From NCBI GenBank assembly GCA_036387415.1, contig DASVTU010000022.1, forward strand, positions 1 through 64,000: DNA of 64,000 nt, read 5' to 3'. Origin of the DNA: DASVTU01 sp036387415. Lineage in GTDB: Bacteria > Acidobacteriota > Blastocatellia > Pyrinomonadales > Pyrinomonadaceae. The notes under the pieces were generated by a model, which was not told the DNA's origin, ran no database searches, and saw nothing but the letters and a program-made list of their open reading frames with translations. Positions 42,745 to 50,582 of the stretch are shown here, in pieces (within the stretch, counting starts at the first letter, position 1; each line of letters begins with the position of its first letter). A program made the translations under genes and the position numbers.

Positions 42745-42912
42745 AAGGCAAAGTGGAAAGTGAGCAGACAAGAGTAAAGAAGTAAGGAAAAGTGAAAAGG
42801 CGGATTAAGGGCTGTGAGTGAAAGAGACGAGGGAAAATCAAAAGTTATGGATGCGACGCAAGGACGGCGTTCACTCTTTCCTTTTTCCTTTTCTCTTCCT
42901 TCTTCAAGGCGT
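42745..42912. repeat. Purine-rich/pyrimidine-rich degenerate repeats at the pstC-pstA junction
   Basis: A purine-rich stretch (AAAGTGGAAAGTGAGCAGAC and similar, 42758-42840) is followed by a pyrimidine-rich one (CTCTTTCCTTTTTCC and CTTTTCTCTTCCTTCTTC, 42873-42908). The two can pair imperfectly into a long hairpin. Similar elements occur at 43728-43990, 55133-55245, 59690-59850 and 60685-60770. The element enters the 5' end of the pstA frame. Confidence 0.6.
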
Positions 42913-43722
42913 CGCGTGGTCAATACGTTGATGACAACACTGACCGCCCTCTGCGCGTTCATCGGTGTCGCCATCCTGATACTCATACTCGGCTACATCG
43001 CATGGCAAGGCGTCTCCTCGCTGAGCCTGCAATTTCTCATCGACACGCCGAAGCCTGTGGGCGAAGGCGGCGGCATCGGCAACGCCATTCTCGGCACACT
43101 TATCCTGCTGGCGCTCGCGTCGGCCATTGGTCTGCCGCTCGGCATCGCGACAGGCATTTACCTCTCGGAGTTCGGTAGAGGACAGTTTGCGGGGCTGGTG
43201 CGCTTCATCGCGGACACGTTGACGGGCGTTCCATCCATCGTCACGGGCGTCTTCATCTACACGCTAATCGTACTGCCGATGAAGCAGTTCTCGGCACTCG
43301 CCGGGGGCGTGGCACTGGCGGTCATTATGATTCCGATTGTGACGCGCACGACCGAGGAGATGCTGCGCCTCGTTCCCACTTCTCTGCGCGAGGGGGCGCT
43401 CGCTTTGGGCGCGCCGCAGTGGAGGGTAACGACGGGCGTGGTGCTGCCGGCGGCAGCATCCGGCATTGCGACGGGCGCGATGCTGGCGGTCGCGCGCGTC
43501 TCAGGCGAAACCGCGCCGCTTCTTTTCACGGCCTTCGGCAGTCGCTTCTTCAACGTCTATCTCGACCAGCCGATTGCTTCCCTGACCGTGCAGATTTTCA
43601 ACTACGCCGTCTCGCCTTATGATGAATGGCACGCGCAGGCGTGGGCGGCGACGCTCGTTCTGATGACGCTCATCCTCGTCATCAACGTCGGCGTCCGCAT
43701 CTTGACGAGAAAGAAGTTTTGA
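42814..43722 (+). CDS. pstA: Phosphate ABC transporter permease PstA
   Basis: The frame gives 302 aa from a GTG at 42814. The PstA core starts about residue 35 (VVNTLMTTLTALCAFIGVAI) and includes six membrane helices, LTGVPSIVTGVFIYTLIVLP, and the ATPase-contact loop EGALALGAPQWRVTTGVVL. The first 34 residues are coded by repeat-like DNA (LFPFSFSLPSSRRR from a polypyrimidine run), so the true start may be ATG 42847 or GTG 42916 (AAGG six bases before). Composition differs from pstC: 34 of 60 bases at 43321-43380 are G or C. No pstB follows; a phoB-like gene does. Confidence 0.92.
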   Translation: MSERDEGKSKVMDATQGRRSLFPFSFSLPSSRRRVVNTLMTTLTALCAFIGVAILILILGYIAWQGVSSLSLQFLIDTPKPVGEGGGIGNAILGTLILLALASAIGLPLGIATGIYLSEFGRGQFAGLVRFIADTLTGVPSIVTGVFIYTLIVLPMKQFSALAGGVALAVIMIPIVTRTTEEMLRLVPTSLREGALALGAPQWRVTTGVVLPAAASGIATGAMLAVARVSGETAPLLFTAFGSRFFNVYLDQPIASLTVQIFNYAVSPYDEWHAQAWAATLVLMTLILVINVGVRILTRKKF

Positions 43723-43724
43723 AA

Positions 43725-43990
43725 AGCAGTAGACAGTAGCCAATAGCCAGCATAAAAACTGTCGAATGCTGCTTCACCGTCGATTGACGATGAATGAATC
43801 GAAAGCATTTATACTGACTACTTTCTACTGAACGGTTTACATGGCTGAGGCCGCGTTCATCAAACACAGTTGTTAAAAAGTGAACAGTGAGCGGGAGCAG
43901 TAAGCAGTTTGAAGAACTAATCGCTCACTCTCATTTGCTTGCAATTCATCGTTTGTTGTTCTTAACCGCTCGCGGGTTACTGATTGCCGC
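43725..43990. repeat. Degenerate CAGTAG/CAGTAAG repeats between pstA and the phoB-like gene
   Basis: AGTAGACAGTA (43728-43738) nearly complements TACTGACTACT (43812-43822; one mismatch). A second set, GTGAACAGTGAGCGGGAGC then GTAAGCAGT, lies around 43881-43911, with CGCTCAC near 43921. They fall in the gap of 276 bases where pstB and phoU would be expected in a standard operon. The repeats are AT-richer than coding DNA. Confidence 0.55.
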
Positions 43991-43998
43991 TTAATACT

Positions 43999-44724
43999 AT
44001 GAAGCCAGTGCTCATCATCGAAGACGACCCGGACATCGCAGAGGGCTTGCGCTACAACCTTGAGCGCGAGGGTCTGCCCGCAAGTGTGGCCGAAACGGGC
44101 GAGAAGGGATTGGCCGCCGCCCTCGATAAGAAGAATCCACCCGCCCTGATTCTGCTCGACCTGATGTTGCCGGGCATGTCCGGGACGGAACTTTGCCGTC
44201 GCCTACGGCGCGAACCCGCGACGCGCCGCACGCCCATCATCATCCTGACGGCGCGCGGCTCGGAGACCGAACGCGTTGCAGGTCTCGAACTCGGCGCAGA
44301 CGATTACATCACCAAGCCTTTCTCCGTCCGCGAACTGCTCGCACGCGTACGCGCTGTGCTGCGGCGCACCGACGATGCCACAACCACTGTCTACGAAGAC
44401 GAGAAACTACAAATCCACTTCGAGGATATGCACGTCATCTGCGACGGCGCGGAAGTGAAACTCACGCGCAAGGAGTTTGCACTGCTCATCGCACTCGCAC
44501 GCCGTCCCGGTAGAGTGGCTACGCGCCAGCAAATCCTCGACGACGTGTGGGGTCAGCAATACTACGGCGACACACGCACGCTCGACGTACACATCCGTCG
44601 GCTGCGAGCCAAGCTCGACCAGTGTGGCGATTCCATCGAAACAGTCGTCGGCGTCGGCTATCGCTTCGTGGGCTGCTCCGTGAAAGCCGACGACCGACGC
44701 GACGCCGCCGCGCCCGATGCATAG
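43999..44724 (+). CDS. PhoB-like response regulator (receiver + OmpR winged helix)
   Basis: A 241-aa regulator. The receiver domain has acidic residues IIEDDPD (Asp9, Asp10), phospho-acceptor Asp54 (LILLDLMLPG), and ITKPF with Lys106. The C-terminal OmpR/PhoB winged helix includes KLTRKEFALLIALARRPGRV and YYGDTRTLDVHIRRLR. The ATG at 43999 begins MKPVLIIED; no good ribosome-binding site is seen. Its place after pstSCA suggests control of phosphate uptake, normally with a PhoR kinase, which is not in the window. It is closely similar to the truncated regulator at 1-176 across the whole overlap. Confidence 0.93.
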   Translation: MKPVLIIEDDPDIAEGLRYNLEREGLPASVAETGEKGLAAALDKKNPPALILLDLMLPGMSGTELCRRLRREPATRRTPIIILTARGSETERVAGLELGADDYITKPFSVRELLARVRAVLRRTDDATTTVYEDEKLQIHFEDMHVICDGAEVKLTRKEFALLIALARRPGRVATRQQILDDVWGQQYYGDTRTLDVHIRRLRAKLDQCGDSIETVVGVGYRFVGCSVKADDRRDAAAPDA

Positions 44725-44979
44725 CCACGCGCAGCTTCGCCTAAAACTAGCTCTGCATCGCACCGTCTCGAAGCAAGGCTGTTACTGATAGCCGATATTT
44801 TGTAGTTGAGAAATATGAGGGATTCGCGATGGTCGGCAATGGTGAGGCAGGGAAGCTATCAGGCTGAGGGTGTTTGACAGGAATGATATTCAAGCGTCAA
44901 AAGAGATGAATCGTTTTTGGCTTGACGAATCGAAGCAGATTCTTGAATCGCGCGGTTGTCGGCAGCCGTCGCCGCGGCG

Positions 44980-45255
44980 CTACATGGGACGCTTGGCTGC
45001 CGGAAGTTCCGCGTATTCTATTCCATCTTCTTTGCGAAGCAACTCAATCAGTTCGGTGACGTTATCGTCGGGTAATTGGGAGGGCAGGTCGATAGTAAAG
45101 AGACGTGCGCGCTGCCCCGTAGTCAAACCGGGGAAAACTTGCCTGACCGATACTTCTTTAATCGTCGGCTCAGGCAACGCTTCGTCGATGTTCTTGAGAG
45201 CGATTTCCTTAGCCTCTTCGACCTTGCCCTCCTTCACCTTGTAAATAATCTGCAT
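44980..45255 (-). CDS. Small I9/propeptide-like protein downstream of the subtilase
   Basis: A 91-aa soluble protein (MQIIYKVKEGKVEEAKEIAL), with GGAGG seven bases before the ATG. It starts 39 bases after the stop of the subtilase on the same strand. Its second half (RLFTIDLPSQ, then EDGIEYAELPAAKRP) matches the subtilase's own prodomain end (GLMSIKVDPR, then DEIEYAYVPPVKYP) in spacing and key residues, a pattern typical of inhibitor I9 folds. It may act as a separate intramolecular-chaperone-like inhibitor of the protease; this is inferred from similarity and position. Confidence 0.8.
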   Translation of the reverse strand: MQIIYKVKEGKVEEAKEIALKNIDEALPEPTIKEVSVRQVFPGLTTGQRARLFTIDLPSQLPDDNVTELIELLRKEDGIEYAELPAAKRPM

Positions 45256-45294
45256 CCGATGTCCTCCGTGCTCTGTAGAGCTTGTGCACGGGAT

Positions 45295-46722
45295 TCATTT
45301 TAACGCAGCTTCGAGGTTTAAGCGACCATAGCCGTATTCCTCGTCGGGACGTGAGCTTTGCCAACGCACACGGTCAGCCGTTTTCCTGAGATGGTCGCGA
45401 ATCTCGACTGGCTTGAGGTTCGGCTTCTTAGCCAGAAGCAGTGCCACTGCCGCCGCCACGTGCGGCGTCGCCATCGAAGTGCCGGGCAATGAATCGTAGA
45501 GGACTTCGCCAGCTACTTCAGATGGGTACTGCGGCGTGGTGGAGAGAATATTGACGCCGGGAGCCACCAGACTGATGTGAGGGCCGGTACATGAGAAGCT
45601 CGCGCGGCGGTCAACTTCGTCTGTTGCGCCGACGGCAATCACGCCGTCGTACGCCGCAGGATAGCTCGTCGGGTTGCCCTCCTCGTACTCGTTTCCCATC
45701 GCTGCCACAACCGTCACTCCGGCATCGATGAGGTCAGTCACGATGTCCCTCTCGCCGGGGTCGAGACCGCCTCCGAGACTGAGGTTGATAACCTTTGCGC
45801 CCGCCGTAATCGGGTGTGCCAGCGCCCTGTAGTAGGCTTCGGCGTTCCACGGATTGCCGCGCCTCGGCAACGCCTTGAGCGCCATGATGCGAGCCGCACA
45901 GATTCCGGCAACCCCTACCTGATTGTTGATTTCAGCCGCGATGATTCCGGCGACGTGAGTGCCATGACCCTGATAATCACGGTCGTCTTCATTGGAGAGA
46001 AAATTTACGTAGCTATGAATCGAACCATCCAAATCAGGATGCGTGCGGTCGATTCCTGAGTCGAGCACGGCGACGATGACCTGTGTGGCATCCTTAAAAC
46101 TAGCTTTCGCCCGCGCCTCTCTGACTTTAATCGCGCCGTGTCCCCACTGTCGTGCGCCGAGCGGGTCGTTGGTCGGTCTGGGGCGTTTGCTGGCAGCCTT
46201 TTTGGTAGCCTTTTTAGTGGAGACAAACGGGTATTTCACGGGCGGCACGTAGGCATATTCAATCTCATCGCCGAGCGAGTTAAGATGCGCGGCCAATTGA
46301 TTGGCGCTCGCACGCGGGTCTACTTTGATACTCATCAATCCACGCGCGGCGCTCACAGGCTGTTCATCACGCAGCGCCACGGATAACGCGCGCAGCGTCC
46401 CGCGTGCGGCAGGTTGCACGATGGGCGTCGGGAAGACGGGCGTGATGCGCTCGGCATAACCGTTCTCAACCAACGTCGCCAGAAACGGCTGCCGCACGGG
46501 CGCACCGACGCCTTCTGACGCTCTGAGCGCGGCGAACACGCGACGGGTCGCGGTGGCGGTCGTGCGTAGTTTGACGATTACCGTATTACTTGCTGCCTGT
46601 GGATAACGGTCAGAGCCAGAGCCACCGCCGCCCTCCGGCCTCCACTCACTCCTACGCACCGATGTTTGCATGCGCTGTTGAAGTTTAGCTTTCTGTTTAG
46701 CGCGAAGTTTCTTGACATCCAT
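45295..46722 (-). CDS. Subtilase (S8 peptidase) without signal peptide
   Basis: A 475-aa protein starting MDVKKLRAKQKAKLQQRM; ATG 46722 is preferred to 46731 because GGAG lies ten rather than one base away. The basic N-terminus is not a signal peptide. A prodomain (about 30-170) ends DEIEYAYVPPVKYP, followed by a Lys-rich linker (STKKATKKAASKRP). The catalytic domain has Asp in VAVLDSGIDRTHPDLDG (about 219), His in YQGHGTHVAGII (about 256), and Ser in LPGTSMATPHVAAA (about 413). Without an obvious export signal it may be cytoplasmic, like intracellular subtilisins, or leave by an unknown route. A propeptide-like protein is encoded just downstream. Confidence 0.93.
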   Translation of the reverse strand: MDVKKLRAKQKAKLQQRMQTSVRRSEWRPEGGGGSGSDRYPQAASNTVIVKLRTTATATRRVFAALRASEGVGAPVRQPFLATLVENGYAERITPVFPTPIVQPAARGTLRALSVALRDEQPVSAARGLMSIKVDPRASANQLAAHLNSLGDEIEYAYVPPVKYPFVSTKKATKKAASKRPRPTNDPLGARQWGHGAIKVREARAKASFKDATQVIVAVLDSGIDRTHPDLDGSIHSYVNFLSNEDDRDYQGHGTHVAGIIAAEINNQVGVAGICAARIMALKALPRRGNPWNAEAYYRALAHPITAGAKVINLSLGGGLDPGERDIVTDLIDAGVTVVAAMGNEYEEGNPTSYPAAYDGVIAVGATDEVDRRASFSCTGPHISLVAPGVNILSTTPQYPSEVAGEVLYDSLPGTSMATPHVAAAVALLLAKKPNLKPVEIRDHLRKTADRVRWQSSRPDEEYGYGRLNLEAALK

Positions 46723-47052
46723 GGTAGCCATTCTCCTTCTCCATTCTGCTGCGGAAGCCATCCTGAAACCTGGAAAGCCGCATAAAATCAGAGCAAAAAG
46801 TAGGTTTCAAGATGAGTCGCGGTAATGTGAACTGCGTCTGGAAAGCGGTTGTTGGTGATGAGCCTGATGCTCCGTCCACCGGACGACTTATCGTGTAGCG
46901 CGTGGATTATAAGCGGCTTTAGAAGTAACTATCAATACCGAGCCGTCCGTCCGACTCCGCAGTTAATGATATGCCGCAATCGGCTCGCATCGTATCATTA
47001 GAGCCGGAGCGTAGTCTTCAATTTCAAGTGTGCAACGACAAGGATAATCTAG
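46723..47052. other. Divergent intergenic region, 330 bp
   Basis: The gap separates the leftward subtilase operon from the rightward FMN reductase gene. It should contain both promoters; no convincing hexamers, hairpin or operator stood out. Confidence 0.35.
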
Positions 47053-47616
47053 ATGACAACCAACAGACCGCTATTCATTCCGGTGATTCTCGGCACCGCA
47101 CGGCAGGGACGCAAGAGCGAACACGTCGCGCGTTTCGTCTTCGACGAGGTGGCGAAGCGCGAAGGCGTCGAGACAGAGTTAATCGACATTCGCGACATCA
47201 ATCTCCCGACGACGGACGCAGGCGAGACGATTAAGGACGCGCATTTCTCCGCGACCGTGGAACGCGCCGACGCGCTCGTCATCGTGACGCCCGAATACAA
47301 TCACGGTTATCCCGGACTGCTCAAGCATGTGCTCGACACGAATCTGAAAGAGTACATCCACAAGGCCGTAGGCGTGTGCGGCGTTTCGGCGGGTGGTTTC
47401 GGCGGCACGCGCGTCATCGAAAATCTACTTCCGGTGCTGCGCGAGTTGGGGCTGGTCACAATCTTTCAGGATGGCAACTTCTCGAACGTCGGCGCGTTGT
47501 TCGACAACGACGGCAAACTTCTCGACGCTTCCTACATCCGGCGCATCGACAAGTTTTTGAAGGAACTAATCTGGATGGCGAAAACGCTACGCTACGGACG
47601 CGAAAACCTCACCTAA
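47053..47616 (+). CDS. NADPH-dependent FMN reductase family flavoprotein
   Basis: A 187-aa flavodoxin-like protein. The N-terminal phosphate loop GTARQGRKSEHVARFV and the isoalloxazine-side motif VIVTPEYNHGYPGLLKHVLD are diagnostic of the NADPH-dependent FMN reductase family, which reduces FMN, quinones, azo dyes or chromate. GGFGGTRVIENLLPVL follows. AAGGA lies nine bases before the ATG. It is monocistronic and converges on the aromatic amino acid operon 45 bases away. The physiological substrate is unknown. Confidence 0.93.
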   Translation: MTTNRPLFIPVILGTARQGRKSEHVARFVFDEVAKREGVETELIDIRDINLPTTDAGETIKDAHFSATVERADALVIVTPEYNHGYPGLLKHVLDTNLKEYIHKAVGVCGVSAGGFGGTRVIENLLPVLRELGLVTIFQDGNFSNVGALFDNDGKLLDASYIRRIDKFLKELIWMAKTLRYGRENLT

Positions 47617-47661
47617 GCAGAGAAGCGCCTGCGCGTCCTGTCCGTGCGAGAACGCGGAACG

Positions 47662-48792
47662 TCAGAGTACCGTTTCGGAGATTCTGTTTGCGCCTGCGAG
47701 AGCGAGTCGCTTCACGTAAGCCTCGCGGGCAATCTGTATGTCTTCCAGAAAGAGCGGGAGTTCGTGAAGCAGGAGCGCCTGCGGGCCGTCCACCAACGCC
47801 TGTTCGGGCACGGGATGAAAATCTACGAGAATCATGTTGGCTCCGGCGACGACCGCCTGCGCCGTGACGTGCATGATGTCGAGAATGCCGTCGGGGCTGA
47901 TGTCGCGCGTCCCGACGGCGTGTGATGGGTCAACGCAGACGGGCATGCGTGTCAGCCGTTTAACGACCGGGATGTGTGCGAAATCGACGAAGTTGCGGTG
48001 CGGGTCGCCGATGTTGGTCTTCATGCCGCGCAAGCCGAAGACGACTTTGCTGTTGCCTTCGCTGGCGAGATATTCCGCCGCGTGGAGCGATTCGTCGAGA
48101 GTAATGCCGAAGCCGCGTTTGAGGAGCATGGGGAATTCGTGTTGTCGTCCGGCAATCTTGAGCAACTCGAAATTCTGTGTGTTGCGTGTGCCGATTTGGA
48201 GCATGACGCCCGTGGGATTGCCCGTCGCGTCTAACGCCTGACGTATCTCGTCGATGTGAGATTCGTGCGTCACCTCCATCGCGATGACTTTGATTCCGTA
48301 TTTGCCAGCCAACTCGAAAACGTAAGGCAGACACTTCTTGCCGTGTCCCTGAAAAGAGTAGGGACTGGTGCGCGGCTTGTAAGCGCCCATGCGTGTGCAG
48401 ACCTGCCCGTTGTCACGCAACGCGCGCATCATCATCTCGACGTGCTCCGGCGTATCGACCGCGCACAGCCCTGCGAAGACGTTGAGCGTGTCTTGCCCGA
48501 AGCGCACGCCCTGATAGTCGAAATGCGTGTGCCGATTGTCGCCCTTGTGCCGACCAATCACACGATACTTTTCCGAGACGCGCACCACGCGCTCGACGCC
48601 GGGCAAACTCTTCATGTCTTCGACAGGGATGGTGGCCGTGTTGCCGATGAGATGCACTTCGGTCAGACTATGCTCCACGCCCTGCTCTTGGTGAACGCGC
48701 AGGCTGATATTGGGAAGGCGTGCGAGATGGTTCATCAAATGGCGGTAAGCGTCGCCTTCAACGTCGATGTCGGGTTTGAGAATGAGAATCAT
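47662..48792 (-). CDS. aroF: 3-deoxy-7-phosphoheptulonate (DAHP) synthase, type I-beta with N-terminal ACT-like domain
   Basis: A 376-aa enzyme for the first step of the shikimate pathway, condensing erythrose 4-phosphate with phosphoenolpyruvate. The N-terminal 75 residues (MILILKPDIDVEGDAYRHLM) form a ferredoxin/ACT-like regulatory domain. The barrel has RMGAYKPRTSPYSFQGHG, LQIGTRNTQNFELLK, GFGITLDESLH, and VCVDPSHAVGTRD. The usual GPCSVE is AGLCAVDTPE here, a common variant. It is the last gene of a chorismate mutase - prephenate dehydrogenase - DAHP synthase operon (48-base gap), so it is likely feedback-inhibited by Tyr or Phe via its N-terminal domain; that is inference. Confidence 0.94.
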   Translation of the reverse strand: MILILKPDIDVEGDAYRHLMNHLARLPNISLRVHQEQGVEHSLTEVHLIGNTATIPVEDMKSLPGVERVVRVSEKYRVIGRHKGDNRHTHFDYQGVRFGQDTLNVFAGLCAVDTPEHVEMMMRALRDNGQVCTRMGAYKPRTSPYSFQGHGKKCLPYVFELAGKYGIKVIAMEVTHESHIDEIRQALDATGNPTGVMLQIGTRNTQNFELLKIAGRQHEFPMLLKRGFGITLDESLHAAEYLASEGNSKVVFGLRGMKTNIGDPHRNFVDFAHIPVVKRLTRMPVCVDPSHAVGTRDISPDGILDIMHVTAQAVVAGANMILVDFHPVPEQALVDGPQALLLHELPLFLEDIQIAREAYVKRLALAGANRISETVL

Positions 48793-48840
48793 AAGACTTG
48801 AAATTCTATCGTTGCGGGTCAGTTTTTCCGTTGCTGTGAA

Positions 48841-49728
48841 TCAGGTTTGTTGAGGGTTCTCGAACAGTGAACTTGTTACGTCGAGCGTGTGCGGGGCGTC
48901 GTGTGCGGGATAGTTGCGTAGTTCCTGGCGCACGGCGTCGAGCTTTTCCGCGAAGGCATCCAGCGCGGCGGCGACTTTGGCGGGATTAGTCGCCAGTATG
49001 TCTCGCCAGACCGCCCACGAACTGCCCGCGAGCCGCGTCATGTCGCGGTAGCCGCTGCCCGACAGGGCGTTGAGCGCGTCGGCGTCCGGCTGCTCTCGGA
49101 CGACGGCGGCCAAGAGGCTTGAGACGAGTTGGGGCAAGTGGCTCATGAGAGCCATCGCGCGGTCGTGCTCGCCTGCCGACAGCACATGGACGCGCGCCCC
49201 GAAAAGGCCGAACGTCGCTTCGAGAGCGGCGAGCGCCGTGCGCGAAGTTTCGTGCTCGACGTTGGTCAGGACGTATGGCGCATTCTCGAACATGTCTGCG
49301 CGTGCGTGCGCCAGCCCGCGTAGGTGACTGCCCGCCACTGGATGCCCGCCGACGAAGCGACGGTCTGCGAGAAGTCCCTCGCGTGCGGCGCGGCACACCT
49401 CTTCCTTTGTGCTTCCGGCGTCGGTCAACACCACGCCCGGCTTCATACGCCAACCGCTCTCGCGCAGGAAGCGGATAATCTCTCCGACGGGCATCGACAG
49501 ATATACGAGGTCAGACGACGAAACGCCGTCGGGCGACGAGGCGCATGCGAAAGCTGCGTCCACCTCGTCAATCACGCGGAGCCTCAGAGCATCATCGAGC
49601 GCCGTGGGCGACGTGTCCCAACCCGCGATGCGTCGGCACGCGCCCGCGCGTCTCATGGCGAGAGCGAAAGACGCGCCGATGAGTCCGCAACCGACCACCG
49701 TTACCCTATCCCACATCGGCTCTCTCAC
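48841..49728 (-). CDS. tyrA: Prephenate dehydrogenase
   Basis: A 295-aa NAD(P)-dependent enzyme that converts prephenate to 4-hydroxyphenylpyruvate in Tyr synthesis. The Rossmann motif is VVGCGLIGASFALAMRR. VVLTDAGSTKEEV and FVGGHPVAGSHLRGL form the active site (HP and the GS motif), and the C-terminal helical domain starts MALMSHLPQLVSSLL. The GTG at 49728 follows the TGA of the chorismate mutase gene without a gap and has AAGGG seven bases upstream, so translation is coupled; ATG 49716 is an alternative. Confidence 0.95.
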   Translation of the reverse strand: MREPMWDRVTVVGCGLIGASFALAMRRAGACRRIAGWDTSPTALDDALRLRVIDEVDAAFACASSPDGVSSSDLVYLSMPVGEIIRFLRESGWRMKPGVVLTDAGSTKEEVCRAAREGLLADRRFVGGHPVAGSHLRGLAHARADMFENAPYVLTNVEHETSRTALAALEATFGLFGARVHVLSAGEHDRAMALMSHLPQLVSSLLAAVVREQPDADALNALSGSGYRDMTRLAGSSWAVWRDILATNPAKVAAALDAFAEKLDAVRQELRNYPAHDAPHTLDVTSSLFENPQQT

Positions 49729-50034
49729 TCAGTCGCCCTTTCTCAGAGATTCCAGAATTACGCCCGCCTGCGCGACGGAATTTTCCTGAACGCGCCGCGA
49801 TTCACGGATGATGCGACGAAAGATTGACTCGACGGCGTGACTGTCGAGCGGCCCTGTGTTGGCGTGGCAGACTCGCTCGATAACTTCCTGTTCACGCGTC
49901 CGGTCGCAGAGCGAACGCCCCTCGCTCCGCTTCGACTCGCCGACTTCGAGCGCGATGCGCGCCCGCTCATTCAAGAGCCGTAGTAGTTCATCGTCAATCG
50001 CGTCGATTTTCGTCCGACAATCTTCAATGGTCAT
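49729..50034 (-). CDS. Chorismate mutase, AroQ type
   Basis: A 101-aa helical enzyme that rearranges chorismate to prephenate. It shows the AroQ pattern: CRTKIDAIDDELLRLLNERA, with LEVGESKRSEG carrying the conserved Lys, then DRTREQEVIERV and SIFRRIIRESRRVQ. The ATG at 50034 has AAGGAG nine bases upstream. It begins the operon for Tyr/Phe synthesis and is followed at once by tyrA and aroF, so the three genes cover entry and branch steps of the pathway. Confidence 0.95.
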   Translation of the reverse strand: MTIEDCRTKIDAIDDELLRLLNERARIALEVGESKRSEGRSLCDRTREQEVIERVCHANTGPLDSHAVESIFRRIIRESRRVQENSVAQAGVILESLRKGD

Positions 50035-50582
50035 TTGAATCGGCTCCTTCCGGTTGAACCGACAGCGACACTTGCTGCCGCCGAATTGGATAACCGCTCC
50101 GTCTGTCCGCGCGAACAAAACGGCAAACCGCGACTTCCGTGTCGGGAGGTCGCGGCTGAGGGTTGGGGCAGAAATTTTTCGCGGCGTCTCGCTGTTAACT
50201 CATCGGTCGCGCGCAGCAGACGCCTTGTCCGGCTCGACCTTCCACAGAGGAGAGGCAAGATGTAGATGCGAAATAATAATGTCGAATGGCGAGCATGTGG
50301 TTGGCCGCCCGGTTGAGAAGTTCTTGATGTAAACCGGACGTGGAGAATGTACGAGAACTTTCAAATACCTGTCAACCAATATTCGACCGCCGCCGGGTTA
50401 AAACAATCGACGCCGCGACTGCGCTTCATTCTCTTTCGCGCGCCAGTTTTTCTTTCGCCGGAATTGAGGCGTGTCGATGGCGCGCGATGGACGTTTCGCC
50501 GTTATAATTGACCCGCGCGGGCGACGCGCGGCGGATGAAGTATTATTAAAAAGTGGAACGTCGAAAAGCGGAAAGAGTAAAC
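50035..50582. other. Divergent intergenic region, 548 bp
   Basis: This is the shared upstream region of the aromatic operon and asd. A TATAAT at 50503-50508 is a good -10 box for asd, but no matching -35 is clear. I looked for a T-box or attenuator-like hairpin series before the aromatic operon and did not see one. Confidence 0.45.

Noticed and set aside
46600..46612. DnaA-box-like TGTGGATAA
   Set aside because: A single copy inside the subtilase coding sequence with no cluster, so no origin is claimed.
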